Source of the DNA: Leptospira ognonensis
GTDB lineage: Bacteria > Spirochaetota > Leptospiria > Leptospirales > Leptospiraceae
Length of the DNA stretch: 64,000 bases
Assembly: GCF_004770745.1 (NCBI RefSeq)
Contig: NZ_RQGD01000035.1
Location: 316,874 to 380,873 of the forward strand
Reading direction: 5' to 3'
Made by a program: the position numbers and the translations under genes. Under the pieces are notes generated by a model. The model saw only the letters and a program-made list of their open reading frames with translations. It did not search any database and was not told where the DNA came from. Below, in pieces: positions 36,185 to 44,549 of this stretch. Within the stretch, counting starts at the first letter, position 1, and the number at the start of each line of letters is the position of its first letter.

Positions 36185-37314
36185 AACCTTCACAAACCAT
36201 CTATCATGCCGTTTGCGGGGAAGGACTTTCTCCGCTCGTCGAAACGGAAATTAAGGCAAACCATTTAAGTGTCATTAGCTCTAACCGTGGCGGTGTTTTT
36301 TTTACGGGTAAAAAACAAAACGTAATAGATTTTGCCTTACGCACTCGTTTTAGTTCACGAGTCACGCTCCAAATCCTCCAAGAAAAAGCTGAAAATTATG
36401 ATGAGTTATATGCCAATGCTAAATCAATTCCTTGGGAAAAATGGATCGAACCACACCAAACTTTTCGTATCGATGCACAAACAAAAGACTCTCTTAAAAA
36501 TTCTCAATTTGCCGTTCACAAACTTAAAGACTCTATATTAGATAGCTTGCGCGAGCGAAAAGTAAAGTTACCCGGCATTGAGAAAAAAGTTTCCGATATA
36601 ACCGTTGTATTGCGTTCATTTTTAGACAAATTCAGCATTGAGCTCTCGTTTACTGGGGAGTCTATCGCTAGGAGAGGCTACCGGTTAGAAGCAGGACTTG
36701 CTCCCGTTAGAGAACCTATTGCACAGGCAATGCTCGCCGTTTCCGATTGGAAGATTGGGGACACGCTTGTTGATCCGATGTGCGGATCGGGAACGATTCT
36801 CATCGAAGCAGCTCTTGTATCAAAATTAAATGGGGAGATCAATCGTTACATTCTAGATGAATCGCCGATTTTTCATAAATTATTTCCTGATTATGAATTC
36901 TCAAAAGCAGTCTCGCCTCCTCCTGAAAAGAAAACACTTTTTGGTTTCGATATTGATCCTGAGGCGATTCGCATTGCCAAGGAAAATGCATATGAGGCTG
37001 GAGTTGAAGATTGGATTCATTTTGAGTCAGGAGACGTTTTAAATTTAAAAAATACCTTTGGAGAAGCTGGTCATCTCGTGACAAATCCGCCTTATGGAGA
37101 GCGTATTGGAAAACCAATCGAAAACTTACGTGAAATGTATTTTCAAATGGGCAGAGTTTTTAAGAATGAATTTCCTGGCTGGAAGCTGACTGTGTTATGT
37201 GGAGAATTTGCTCTTCTAGGCAAACTCGGCATGAAGGAGCATTCTCATTTACCTCTTAAGCATGCAAATTTAAAAGCAAAGATTGTAAATTATCAGATTC
37301 GTTCTGCGACTTAG
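36181..37314 (+). CDS. RlmL/TrmN-like N2-guanine RNA methyltransferase with apparent ATA start
   Basis: A 377-residue THUMP-type RNA methyltransferase. The N-terminal part (IYHAVCGEGLSPLVETEIKA onward) forms a ferredoxin-like plus THUMP region to about residue 160; then come ARRGYRLEAGLAPVREPIA, the SAM motif DPMCGSGTILIEAA and the catalytic TNPPYGER. It methylates guanine N2 in 23S rRNA or tRNA. The frame is open back to a TGA at 36133, but no ATG, GTG or TTG lies between that stop and the conserved N-terminus. The only well-placed codon is ATA at 36181, with AGGAG seven bases upstream and a four-base ATAA overlap with the bfr stop. A start at TTG 36547 would remove the whole THUMP half. Confidence 0.8.
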   Translation: MKPSQTIYHAVCGEGLSPLVETEIKANHLSVISSNRGGVFFTGKKQNVIDFALRTRFSSRVTLQILQEKAENYDELYANAKSIPWEKWIEPHQTFRIDAQTKDSLKNSQFAVHKLKDSILDSLRERKVKLPGIEKKVSDITVVLRSFLDKFSIELSFTGESIARRGYRLEAGLAPVREPIAQAMLAVSDWKIGDTLVDPMCGSGTILIEAALVSKLNGEINRYILDESPIFHKLFPDYEFSKAVSPPPEKKTLFGFDIDPEAIRIAKENAYEAGVEDWIHFESGDVLNLKNTFGEAGHLVTNPPYGERIGKPIENLREMYFQMGRVFKNEFPGWKLTVLCGEFALLGKLGMKEHSHLPLKHANLKAKIVNYQIRSAT

Positions 37315-37324
37315 CAAGAAGGCA

Positions 37325-38479
37325 ATGAACTCCAAAGATATCCTATCGAAAGTTTTTGAAATCACTAGAGATCCTAGGGATGGATTGCACTTCCTTGAGG
37401 AATTTAAATCACTATCTCCAGAAAGTTTCGCAGTCTTATACGCAGATGTGAATACAATTCTCGAAAGTTCTGAAGCTTTATTCTCCGATATTAAGTTGCT
37501 TTCGAAATTAGAATTATTTCCAGTTCTTGTCTTAGAAGAAGAATCCATCCAATATTTAAGCCTTTTTTTCCCTGCAAATGTGCAATCTTCCGCAACGGGA
37601 ATCGGATTCCCTTACACAGTTATAACGTATTACACAAACCTTCTGATCGATGTGAAGGAGAGCATTGCGCACAAAAAAGTTCCGATCTTAATTTGGAATC
37701 AGGGAAGCATAGAATTTGATGCATTCCTATACGACATCATTGAGGCCCTTCACTCAAACAAATTCATACAACTACATCATGACGGTCCCATCTATGATGA
37801 AGATACGGGAAAAGTCATCTCACATCTTGCAACAGGAGAAAAGTTAAAGAATTTTAAATCCAATGTTGCTTTAGCAGATTCTGATAGGGACATACATTTT
37901 CTAACACTTGCGGAGTCCCTTGTTCAAAAAAGAAATGATCCTAAATTTTCAGCCGTCTTAACTTCACCTTACACACTTCTCCGAGAGCTGTTCACAATCA
38001 AGGGAAGTGGCACTCTAATACGAAAAGAAAACCAAATCCAAAAGTTCACTACGTCTGAATCCATAGACCAAACTAGACTTTTTTCTCTGATTGAAACAAG
38101 CTTTCGAAAAAAACTGAAACCCGAATTCAAAGTTTCCAAATTTGATGTTTTATTTCTAGAAGCCGAGTATCAGGCATGTGCCTGGCTAAACAAATCAGAG
38201 TTTGGTTATCTCTTATCTAAGTTTGCTGTTAATGAGACTGCTCGCGGTGCCGGTGTTGGACGAGATATTTGGGATTTAATTTCAAAAGAATGCCTTCCTC
38301 TTTTTTGGAGGTCCAAACCAGACAATAATATCAATAAGTGGTATATGAAAGTCGCGCAAGGGATTGAGAAAGACGAGCTATGGTATTATTACTGGCTGGC
38401 TATGCCTCAAGAAAAAATTCCAAGTGTCATCCAATACTTGCGCTCACAACCCGAAGATCTTTTCCCAAACGAGAAATGA
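37325..38479 (+). CDS. Two-domain N-acetylglutamate synthase-like protein (kinase-like plus NAT)
   Basis: A 384-residue protein. The C-terminal part, KFAVNETARGAGVGRDIWDL followed by PLFWRSKPDNNINKWYMK and WYYYWLAM, is the NAT (DUF619) acetyltransferase domain of vertebrate-type and Xanthomonas-type N-acetylglutamate synthases. The N-terminal 220 residues resemble the amino-acid kinase fold of acetylglutamate kinase but lack its glycine-rich phosphate loop, so kinase activity is doubtful. The likely role is the first step of arginine synthesis. No other arg gene is nearby. Confidence 0.78.
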   Translation: MNSKDILSKVFEITRDPRDGLHFLEEFKSLSPESFAVLYADVNTILESSEALFSDIKLLSKLELFPVLVLEEESIQYLSLFFPANVQSSATGIGFPYTVITYYTNLLIDVKESIAHKKVPILIWNQGSIEFDAFLYDIIEALHSNKFIQLHHDGPIYDEDTGKVISHLATGEKLKNFKSNVALADSDRDIHFLTLAESLVQKRNDPKFSAVLTSPYTLLRELFTIKGSGTLIRKENQIQKFTTSESIDQTRLFSLIETSFRKKLKPEFKVSKFDVLFLEAEYQACAWLNKSEFGYLLSKFAVNETARGAGVGRDIWDLISKECLPLFWRSKPDNNINKWYMKVAQGIEKDELWYYYWLAMPQEKIPSVIQYLRSQPEDLFPNEK

Positions 38480-38824
38480 ATGAAAGCAGTCTTTCTCTAC
38501 GATGGAAATTGTAGCTTCTGTTCAGATTTAGCAAATTATTGGAAACAGGAAACTGATTTAGATAAGATCGAGTTCAAATCCTTTCGAGACCTTACTGAGG
38601 AAGAGCTACATGCTGTTCACCCTTCTCTGACCACTCCAATGTGTGAAAGTGATGTTCAATTGGTTTTCGAAAACACAAGGTTCCCAGGCTTTTTTGCTGT
38701 TAGACGAATGATGTTTTGGTCTAAAAAGTATATGTTTGTTGCCGTGTTACTCTACCTGCCTTTGATCCCTTTTGTTGGGATGCTTACTATGTATTTACTA
38801 AAGAAAATGCGTTCCCGTCTTTAA
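38480..38824 (+). CDS. DCC-family thiol-disulfide protein (DUF393)
   Basis: A 114-residue protein that starts right after the preceding stop. VFLYDGNCSFCSDLANYW is the DCC signature with a CxxC pair, giving a thioredoxin-like redox motif. The C-terminus has one hydrophobic helix (about residues 86-107). The partner is unknown. Its stop interlocks with that of the iron protein gene on the other strand (TTAA). Confidence 0.86.
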   Translation: MKAVFLYDGNCSFCSDLANYWKQETDLDKIEFKSFRDLTEEELHAVHPSLTTPMCESDVQLVFENTRFPGFFAVRRMMFWSKKYMFVAVLLYLPLIPFVGMLTMYLLKKMRSRL

Positions 38825-39495
38825 GAAGACTTAACTGGAGAAATTCGATTCAAACCGACATAAAATTTTGCACGCGCATCAAGTGCCAATTGGTTTCCTA
38901 TGCTTACTTCTTGTTTTTCCCCATCGTTTTTTGCTGTTAGTTCTATCAGATCAAACATTCTCTTGCTATGTCCTTCGTCCGCATTCAAATTCACATTAAA
39001 AAATTTACCCTCGGGCAATTGTCGGCTTTCTTTTAATTCCTGATAGCTATCTGCTATTTTCGAATATTCCAATTTCAATAAATACTCATTGGCTGGCCCC
39101 AGTGCTCCAAGACCATAAAAAAAACCTCTTTCGATGATATTTTCCATATCAGAAAGATACTCCTTAGTCTCTTCCAGGATTTGATTTTCTTTTAAATTGA
39201 AGCCTAACTTTTCAAGAAAATCTTCGAGAATGCTAACGTGTGTTTCAGCAACATTCCCTTCTCCCAATTCTTCCCAAATGTTTTCAACTAAAATAATCTT
39301 CGCGAGCTGATCATTCGTTTTGGCCGCCACAAGTAAAAACCAATTCACAAATCCAACTGATACATAATATTCCTGGGAAAGCCATAACAACAAATCCTCG
39401 AACTCCAATTGTTTAGATTTTTCCTGAATCCATGGATTCGTTAAGACCGAATGATTTTGGACCTCGGTTTGTAGGGATTGGATGAACTCATTCAT
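38821..39495 (-). CDS. Haem-oxygenase-fold iron-dependent oxidase (CADD/TenA/PqqC-like)
   Basis: A 224-residue all-helical protein. ENIWEELGEGNVAETH and a late NADEGHSKRMF segment place it with haem-oxygenase-like di-iron oxidases such as CADD, UndA and BesC, which cut or oxygenate amino-acid-like or fatty substrates. The usual His-x3-Asp-x2-His iron motif reads Asn-x3-Asp-x2-His here, so one ligand appears changed. The ATG at 39495 has AAGGAA upstream and overlaps the ATP-grasp gene by eight bases; the longer frame to 39516 has no ribosome binding site. It is third in a cassette with an ATP-grasp ligase and a KamA-like enzyme. The product is unknown. Confidence 0.75.
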   Translation of the reverse strand: MNEFIQSLQTEVQNHSVLTNPWIQEKSKQLEFEDLLLWLSQEYYVSVGFVNWFLLVAAKTNDQLAKIILVENIWEELGEGNVAETHVSILEDFLEKLGFNLKENQILEETKEYLSDMENIIERGFFYGLGALGPANEYLLKLEYSKIADSYQELKESRQLPEGKFFNVNLNADEGHSKRMFDLIELTAKNDGEKQEVSIGNQLALDARAKFYVGLNRISPVKSS

Positions 39496-40492
39496 ACAAA
39501 GGTATTCCTTTTCCATAATGTTGTTCGGATGAGTTTTCGAATCTTTCCTGAGCCGAGATTAAAATGAGTTTCAACATCTCTTCGTAACTCCTTCCTGAAT
39601 TTTCCCAGCACATGGGAAGAGTTGAGTAAACTTTTGATAGACCTGGTGTTAGATTCAATTCAAGAAAATAAATTTCTTCTCCCTGCCATCTAAAATCAAA
39701 ACGTGCAGGACCTATGATTTTCAAATGGTTGGCAATTTTCAAACTAACCTGTTTTAAGTGTTCAGCTATCCCGTCTGGAAGGTCAAAATTTAAGATTTCA
39801 GGCATTCCCGATTTCGATTTAATCTGTTCTGAATAGGTAGTTCCTGAATAGGAAATTCGAGCCGGATCTGTTAGCTGGTAGTGATCAGAATGACCCAATA
39901 ATCCAATGGTAATATCTTCACCAGGAATAAATTCTTCTAAAAGTAGAGTATCATATTTGCCAAAGAGTTTATCTGAGACTCTCTCAAAATCGAAATTTGA
40001 ATGTAGTATGCTCTCTTCGTTAATTCCTAAGCTAGATCCCTCCCCATTTGGTTTGATAAACAGTGGAAATTTAAGCCCGTTTATGGTTCTTGAAGTATTT
40101 GTCAGTCGCCTCGATTTAGGAGTTAGAATATCTAAATCCTTGCAGATTAGCTTGAGTAAATGTTTGTCCAGACATACAGCCTGTGCATAGGTATCTGAAC
40201 CCGTATAACTGACTCCAAGGTATTCACATAGACTAGGGATATAACCTTCGCGATTTCTTGACTGATACCCTTCCACGAGATTGAAAACGATCAGATCTTC
40301 TCTTGGCTTTCCTTTCAAATATTCCAAAATGAATTCTGCGACCTGTTTTGGTCTCTCCAATAAAAAAACGGAATGACCGAGACGGATCAGTGATTCCTGC
40401 AATAAGAGTATCGACTTTTCAGATTCCCATTCTTGCGTATATCCCTCGGGACCATGCTCATAGATATCAGCCGCGAGGAGAATCGTTTTCAA
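39488..40492 (-). CDS. ATP-grasp ligase related to D-Ala-D-Ala ligase
   Basis: A 334-residue ATP-grasp protein. [35 protein letters not shown] and [18 protein letters not shown] match the D-Ala-D-Ala ligase fold, and [17 protein letters not shown] replaces the canonical NTxPGxTxxS end. The N-terminal Ddl substrate loop (GGxSxExxVS) is missing; this region reads [18 protein letters not shown]. It may therefore join a different amino acid. It overlaps kamA by four bases and the iron protein by eight, so the three are co-translated. A standard Ddl is expected elsewhere in the genome. Confidence 0.8.
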   Translation of the reverse strand: MKTILLAADIYEHGPEGYTQEWESEKSILLLQESLIRLGHSVFLLERPKQVAEFILEYLKGKPREDLIVFNLVEGYQSRNREGYIPSLCEYLGVSYTGSDTYAQAVCLDKHLLKLICKDLDILTPKSRRLTNTSRTINGLKFPLFIKPNGEGSSLGINEESILHSNFDFERVSDKLFGKYDTLLLEEFIPGEDITIGLLGHSDHYQLTDPARISYSGTTYSEQIKSKSGMPEILNFDLPDGIAEHLKQVSLKIANHLKIIGPARFDFRWQGEEIYFLELNLTPGLSKVYSTLPMCWENSGRSYEEMLKLILISAQERFENSSEQHYGKGIPLYE

Positions 40493-41685
40493 TCCATGCC
40501 TCCCATATCCTCTTGGAATTCCTTGTAAACAAATTCTTCCGATCCTTCTGGTTCGAAGGAATAGTGAATTTTGCCGGTAACGGCAGAAACAAACGCATGT
40601 TTGCGGGTACTCTTCTCGTATCCTAAATACCAGTCTGGGGAAAGAGTGATTTTTCCACCTCCGCCTGGCAAGTCGTTTACAAATTGTGGGATTCCCATTC
40701 CTGCAATCTTGCCTCTCATATACCTGATGATTTCAATCCCTTTGCCAAGAGGAGTTCGAAAGCCTCTTGAACCTGGAATCAGTTCTGGATCGTATAAGTA
40801 ATATGCACGAACGCGCATCTCTAGCAATTTTTTATGTAAGACAAGCATAGTCTCGGGATCATCATTGATCCCTTTGAGAAGAACGGCTTGGTTTCCGACA
40901 GAAACTCCCGCCTTTAAAAGCGCAAGGATGGCATGCTTTGCATCGGGTGTGCATTCTTTGGGATGATTGAATTGGGTATTACAAAAGATCGAAAGTCTAT
41001 CCGTATTGTGTTTCTCAATGATCTCGCATAAGGCTTGGTTGATGCGAAAGGGCAATGTAACTGGGTTGCGAGTTCCTAACCTACAAATTTTTACATGCGG
41101 TATGGATTCTAATTCTCCAAGTATCCAATCAATGCGAGTGTCGGAAAGGTTTAACGGATCTCCCCCGCTAATGACCACATCCTCAATAGATTCTGTTTTT
41201 CGAATATAATCTATTGCTACTTCTAGTTCCTCTTTTGACATCCGTTCACTTGATGCCGATACCTTTCTACCGCGCATACAATGTCTACAATAGACGCTAC
41301 ACGAATGATTTGAGAATAATAATACTCGATTCGGATACATATGAGTTAAACCCCTAACGGGAGATAACCTTTCCTCGTGCAGTGGGTCGGGAGATTCCTC
41401 TGGTGAAAGTACGGTTTCACTGGAATTGGGAACAATCATCCTTCTTATGGGACAGTCTGGATCAAAGGGATCGGATAAACTTAAATAATAAGGAGTTGAT
41501 GAGACATTCAAGCGTATTGTATCTCTGATCCCAATTTTCTCAGAATCAGTGAGAAGAAAATATTTTGACAAATCTTCACCCTTGACTCGGTTCTGAAGGT
41601 GTGACGTTGCATCCGTCCATTTCGTCCGTTCAAACAATTCTTTTCGATTCGTGATGATTTCTTCGTGAGAAGAAAAGGATAACAT
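40489..41685 (-). CDS. KamA-family radical SAM aminomutase (lysine 2,3-aminomutase-like)
   Basis: A 398-residue radical SAM, PLP-dependent enzyme. The cluster motif [14 protein letters not shown] (CxxxCxxC) is at about residue 135, with ISGGDPL following, and the PLP lysine region is NDLPGGGGK. Lysine 2,3-aminomutases convert lysine to beta-lysine. Of the two Asp that hold the substrate side amine, the first appears as Glu (LYDPELIPG) and the second is kept (FVNDLPGGG). ATG 41685 has AAGGA 12 bases upstream; the longer frame to 41823 overlaps the divergent HAD gene. EpmB-type EF-P modification is an alternative, but the C-terminal domain is longer than in EpmB. Confidence 0.85.
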   Translation of the reverse strand: MLSFSSHEEIITNRKELFERTKWTDATSHLQNRVKGEDLSKYFLLTDSEKIGIRDTIRLNVSSTPYYLSLSDPFDPDCPIRRMIVPNSSETVLSPEESPDPLHEERLSPVRGLTHMYPNRVLLFSNHSCSVYCRHCMRGRKVSASSERMSKEELEVAIDYIRKTESIEDVVISGGDPLNLSDTRIDWILGELESIPHVKICRLGTRNPVTLPFRINQALCEIIEKHNTDRLSIFCNTQFNHPKECTPDAKHAILALLKAGVSVGNQAVLLKGINDDPETMLVLHKKLLEMRVRAYYLYDPELIPGSRGFRTPLGKGIEIIRYMRGKIAGMGIPQFVNDLPGGGGKITLSPDWYLGYEKSTRKHAFVSAVTGKIHYSFEPEGSEEFVYKEFQEDMGGMD

Positions 41686-41737
41686 AACAGTGAATTCCTT
41701 ACTTGCCTTTTCATTGCCAAATTCTTTCATGGCGGTA

Positions 41738-42412
41738 ATGCTTGAAAATCTTCCTGGTGAAATTAGGATGGTAGCCTTCGATGTGGACGGCACCCTATTT
41801 TCCTCTGAATCCATAATCTTCAAGACCTATGTCCAGGCAATCGAAGAGTTTGCTCATAAGACAGGAAAACTGACAAAATTACCATCCCATGATCAAATCA
41901 TGATGGAAATCGGAAAACCAGTTCGCGAGATTTTTGCCAACTTACTCCCCGATCTGCCTGAAACGGAAAGAGAAGGCATTTCCAGCCGTGTGCTCGATCT
42001 TTTATGCGATTCGATCCGCAATGGCGGTGGTGACTTTTATGCAGGTGTCGGCTCCACCATTCACTACCTCAAAGAAAAGGGATACACCATTACTTGTGCC
42101 TCTAATGGCAGGCGAGCGTACGTGGAAACAGTTCTGGATACGGCAGGAGTTTTGTCCTATTTCGAACCCATTTTGGTCATCAACCAAGAAAATATCTGTA
42201 CGAAAGGCGATATCATTACGGAATACATTAAAAAATACAATTTCTCCCCAGATACCATTGTCCTTGTAGGTGATAGGTATAGTGATTGGGAGGCGGCAAG
42301 GAAAAATGGATGTCGGTTTGGCTTCTGTTCTTACGGCCATGCCACAAGTGGCGAGATTCCTGATTTTGAATGGGAATTCAAAGATCTCCAAGCTCTAAAA
42401 GATTTTTTTTAG
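41738..42412 (+). CDS. HAD-superfamily phosphatase (phosphoglycolate phosphatase-like)
   Basis: A 224-residue HAD hydrolase. Motif I is FDVDGTLF near residue 12, motif II CASNGR, and motif [12 protein letters not shown]; the helical cap in the middle (about 25-95) is of the phosphoglycolate phosphatase type. The substrate is not determined. ATG 41729 is an alternative start nine bases upstream. It diverges from the KamA-like gene with about 50 bases between, which must contain both promoters. Confidence 0.85.
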   Translation: MLENLPGEIRMVAFDVDGTLFSSESIIFKTYVQAIEEFAHKTGKLTKLPSHDQIMMEIGKPVREIFANLLPDLPETEREGISSRVLDLLCDSIRNGGGDFYAGVGSTIHYLKEKGYTITCASNGRRAYVETVLDTAGVLSYFEPILVINQENICTKGDIITEYIKKYNFSPDTIVLVGDRYSDWEAARKNGCRFGFCSYGHATSGEIPDFEWEFKDLQALKDFF

Positions 42413-42447
42413 AACCCCTTTCGTAAAAATTTACCGATTCTTTAATT

Positions 42448-43269
42448 GTGGCACCTCCTCCGTTGCAAACAAACGATAGAACGAAGTCGCTCAGCTATGT
42501 ACTGGCGGGACTATTTTTTGTACTCGTTCTCATCGAAAAGTCACTTGGATTTTCGGGGCAAGGCATGGTTAAAAATTGGTCCAAGGACAGTTTTAAAAAC
42601 ATTGGTAACAGCGGTCAAAAAAGAATGCCAGTGGCGTCTTCTGATCCCTTCGGAAATGGAGAATGGGAAGATGACTTAGCTTGGGAAGAAGAAGCCCTTG
42701 AGAATACCGTAGCAATCAGCGAAAAACCCGCACAAACCAAACCTTTGCTAGATGATGGTTTTAGCATTCCCGAGGTGACTTTACCTGAGGATCGTTTCCC
42801 TTTCCATGGAAAATCCTTAAAAGAGGATGCCGGTTACCTCTCTGTTTATTTTTTAAAATTCTATGGACAAGGTAAAAATAGTCAGTCCCAACTAGTCAAA
42901 GTTACACGGCAGTTCAACGGCGGTGACCCCATTCCCTTTATTCTATCTCAGCTGCAGAATGGACCAAATCCTGAAGAGAAATCGAAAGGTGTCCTGAATT
43001 CACTTCCAAAGAAACTCAGATTTGACACAAATTATAAAATGGAAGAAGGTATTTTACATATTTCTTTTTCTAGAGATTTAGAAATAGGTGGAAGTCCTGA
43101 AATTTTGAAAGACCGCCTTGACCAAATCTGTTACAGCTTCATTGGAAATTTTGGAATCAAGGGCGTAGTCCTCTATATTGGGAATACTCGGCTTCGTAGC
43201 CTTGGTGGAGACGGCATGACGCTTCCAGATGTACTTGTACGTAATCCAAGGAAAGTCATTTTATTTTGA
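42448..43269 (+). CDS. Membrane-anchored GerMN-domain protein
   Basis: A 273-residue protein with an N-terminal membrane helix (about 15-33), an acidic low-complexity linker (EWEDDLAWEEEALE) and a C-terminal GerMN domain: SVYFLKFYGQG, PIPFILSQLQNGPNPEEK and LDQICYSFIGNFGIKGVVLY. GerMN occurs in spore germination proteins and in unrelated envelope proteins of non-sporeformers; here a peptidoglycan-binding or scaffold role is possible. The start is GTG at 42448 with no strong ribosome binding site. Confidence 0.72.
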   Translation: MAPPPLQTNDRTKSLSYVLAGLFFVLVLIEKSLGFSGQGMVKNWSKDSFKNIGNSGQKRMPVASSDPFGNGEWEDDLAWEEEALENTVAISEKPAQTKPLLDDGFSIPEVTLPEDRFPFHGKSLKEDAGYLSVYFLKFYGQGKNSQSQLVKVTRQFNGGDPIPFILSQLQNGPNPEEKSKGVLNSLPKKLRFDTNYKMEEGILHISFSRDLEIGGSPEILKDRLDQICYSFIGNFGIKGVVLYIGNTRLRSLGGDGMTLPDVLVRNPRKVILF

Positions 43270-43329
43270 AATCATCATATTACTTGCAAGAATCCTCTCT
43301 CTCTATTACATTAGTAGGAGGAAGAGACT

Positions 43330-44538
43330 ATGCGACGTTATAATTTTAGAAGATTCTATTTTATCATACGTAAACTTTTCCTACGTACATACCACCCTAC
43401 GTTTATCGCGACCAATTTCTCCGATATCCGCTCTTCGGTTATGATTTTTGGTGTGCTCAGTGCTTTCACATCCATGGTCTCACTTTTTTTTGTGGATTCT
43501 CTCGTGCGGACGAAAGAAGCAAGCTTTTGGATCGCGTTCTTTAGGATTTCCGCCTTACTCATCTGTTTTACTGCTTACATCTCTGCCAAAAAAAGATTTA
43601 GATTTTTTGAAAGACATATCTTTTCATTCACTGGTTTTTTTGTTACTTCTTTGATTTTAATCTACATTCCTATGATGGTTTATGATAAGCCAAATCACTC
43701 TTATTATCTTTATGGATCTGCAATTGTGATCGCAAGTTCGGCGATTATTTTATGGATTGAACCAGTTCGTATTTTTTTACTTTCCTTACTTTATGTGTTT
43801 ATCTTCATTCCACTCCATTTAAATTTTTCTGAAAATTTGGGATTTGATCGGTTCGTTTTTTACCAAGATATATTGATTGTCACCTTTCTTTTGGGTATGG
43901 GTTTTACTGCAAATCTCCTCATCAACTTTTGGCGATTTGAAGAATACCGATCCAAGATTCGCCTTCGCATTACGGTTGGAAAACTCCTAAGGATCAATCA
44001 AAAAATTCACGATTTATCTCGCATTGATTCCATGACCGATCTCTTCAACAGGCGCCACCTACTCGAACAATTTGACTTGTATAAGAAGAGATCAAAGCGG
44101 GAAGATTTTTATATCGGGCTTGTCATCTTAGATTTGGATCATTTAAAAGCAATCAACGACAAATTTGGTCATAAGCAAGGGGACTTGGCGATTCAAGCGT
44201 TTGGTAAAACCTTAAAATCTCGCGTTCGATCTACTGACATTGCAGCAAGAATTGGTGGAGACGAGTTTTGTATTTTAGCCTCCCCTGTCGATAGCATCGG
44301 ACTTGAAACCTTAACAGAGAGTATTCGAGAGAAAATTGAAATCCTTCGGATCCCTGTTTACAACCAACCAGGCGAAACCATTCAGATTACGGTATCAATA
44401 GGAGCCACCATGTTTGGTTCCAATGAAGATCCTACTTTTGATGAGCTATATCATAAAATTGATACGGCTCTATATGCTTCAAAAAATGCAGGTCGAAATC
44501 GTATCACGATCCTCCCACCTACAAACAGTATCGCCTAG
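43330..44538 (+). CDS. Membrane diguanylate cyclase (GGDEF)
   Basis: A 402-residue protein with about six membrane helices (about 35-215) as an uncharacterised sensor, then a GGDEF domain (about 235-398). The active-site motif is intact (RIGGDEF) and an RxxD inhibitory site (RSTD) stands five residues before it, so the enzyme should make cyclic di-GMP and be inhibited by it. A strong AGGAGG lies about eight bases before the ATG. It converges on mqnC, with a 5-bp hairpin across the two stops. Confidence 0.92.
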   Translation: MRRYNFRRFYFIIRKLFLRTYHPTFIATNFSDIRSSVMIFGVLSAFTSMVSLFFVDSLVRTKEASFWIAFFRISALLICFTAYISAKKRFRFFERHIFSFTGFFVTSLILIYIPMMVYDKPNHSYYLYGSAIVIASSAIILWIEPVRIFLLSLLYVFIFIPLHLNFSENLGFDRFVFYQDILIVTFLLGMGFTANLLINFWRFEEYRSKIRLRITVGKLLRINQKIHDLSRIDSMTDLFNRRHLLEQFDLYKKRSKREDFYIGLVILDLDHLKAINDKFGHKQGDLAIQAFGKTLKSRVRSTDIAARIGGDEFCILASPVDSIGLETLTESIREKIEILRIPVYNQPGETIQITVSIGATMFGSNEDPTFDELYHKIDTALYASKNAGRNRITILPPTNSIA

Positions 44539-44549
44539 CGAGAACTAGG
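44534..44549. other. Short hairpin across the stops of the diguanylate cyclase and mqnC genes
   Basis: CCTAG and CTAGG pair around a six-base loop; each arm contains the stop codon of one of the two convergent genes. There is no T-run, and the 5-bp stem may be a by-product of facing TAG stops. Confidence 0.3.

Noticed and set aside
36332..36541. 69-codon frame in the THUMP part of the methyltransferase gene
   Set aside because: It is in another frame from the conserved RlmL-like protein and has no recognisable content.
41686..41823. Extension of the KamA-like frame to 41823
   Set aside because: It overlaps the start of the divergent HAD gene, and AAGGA precedes the ATG at 41685.
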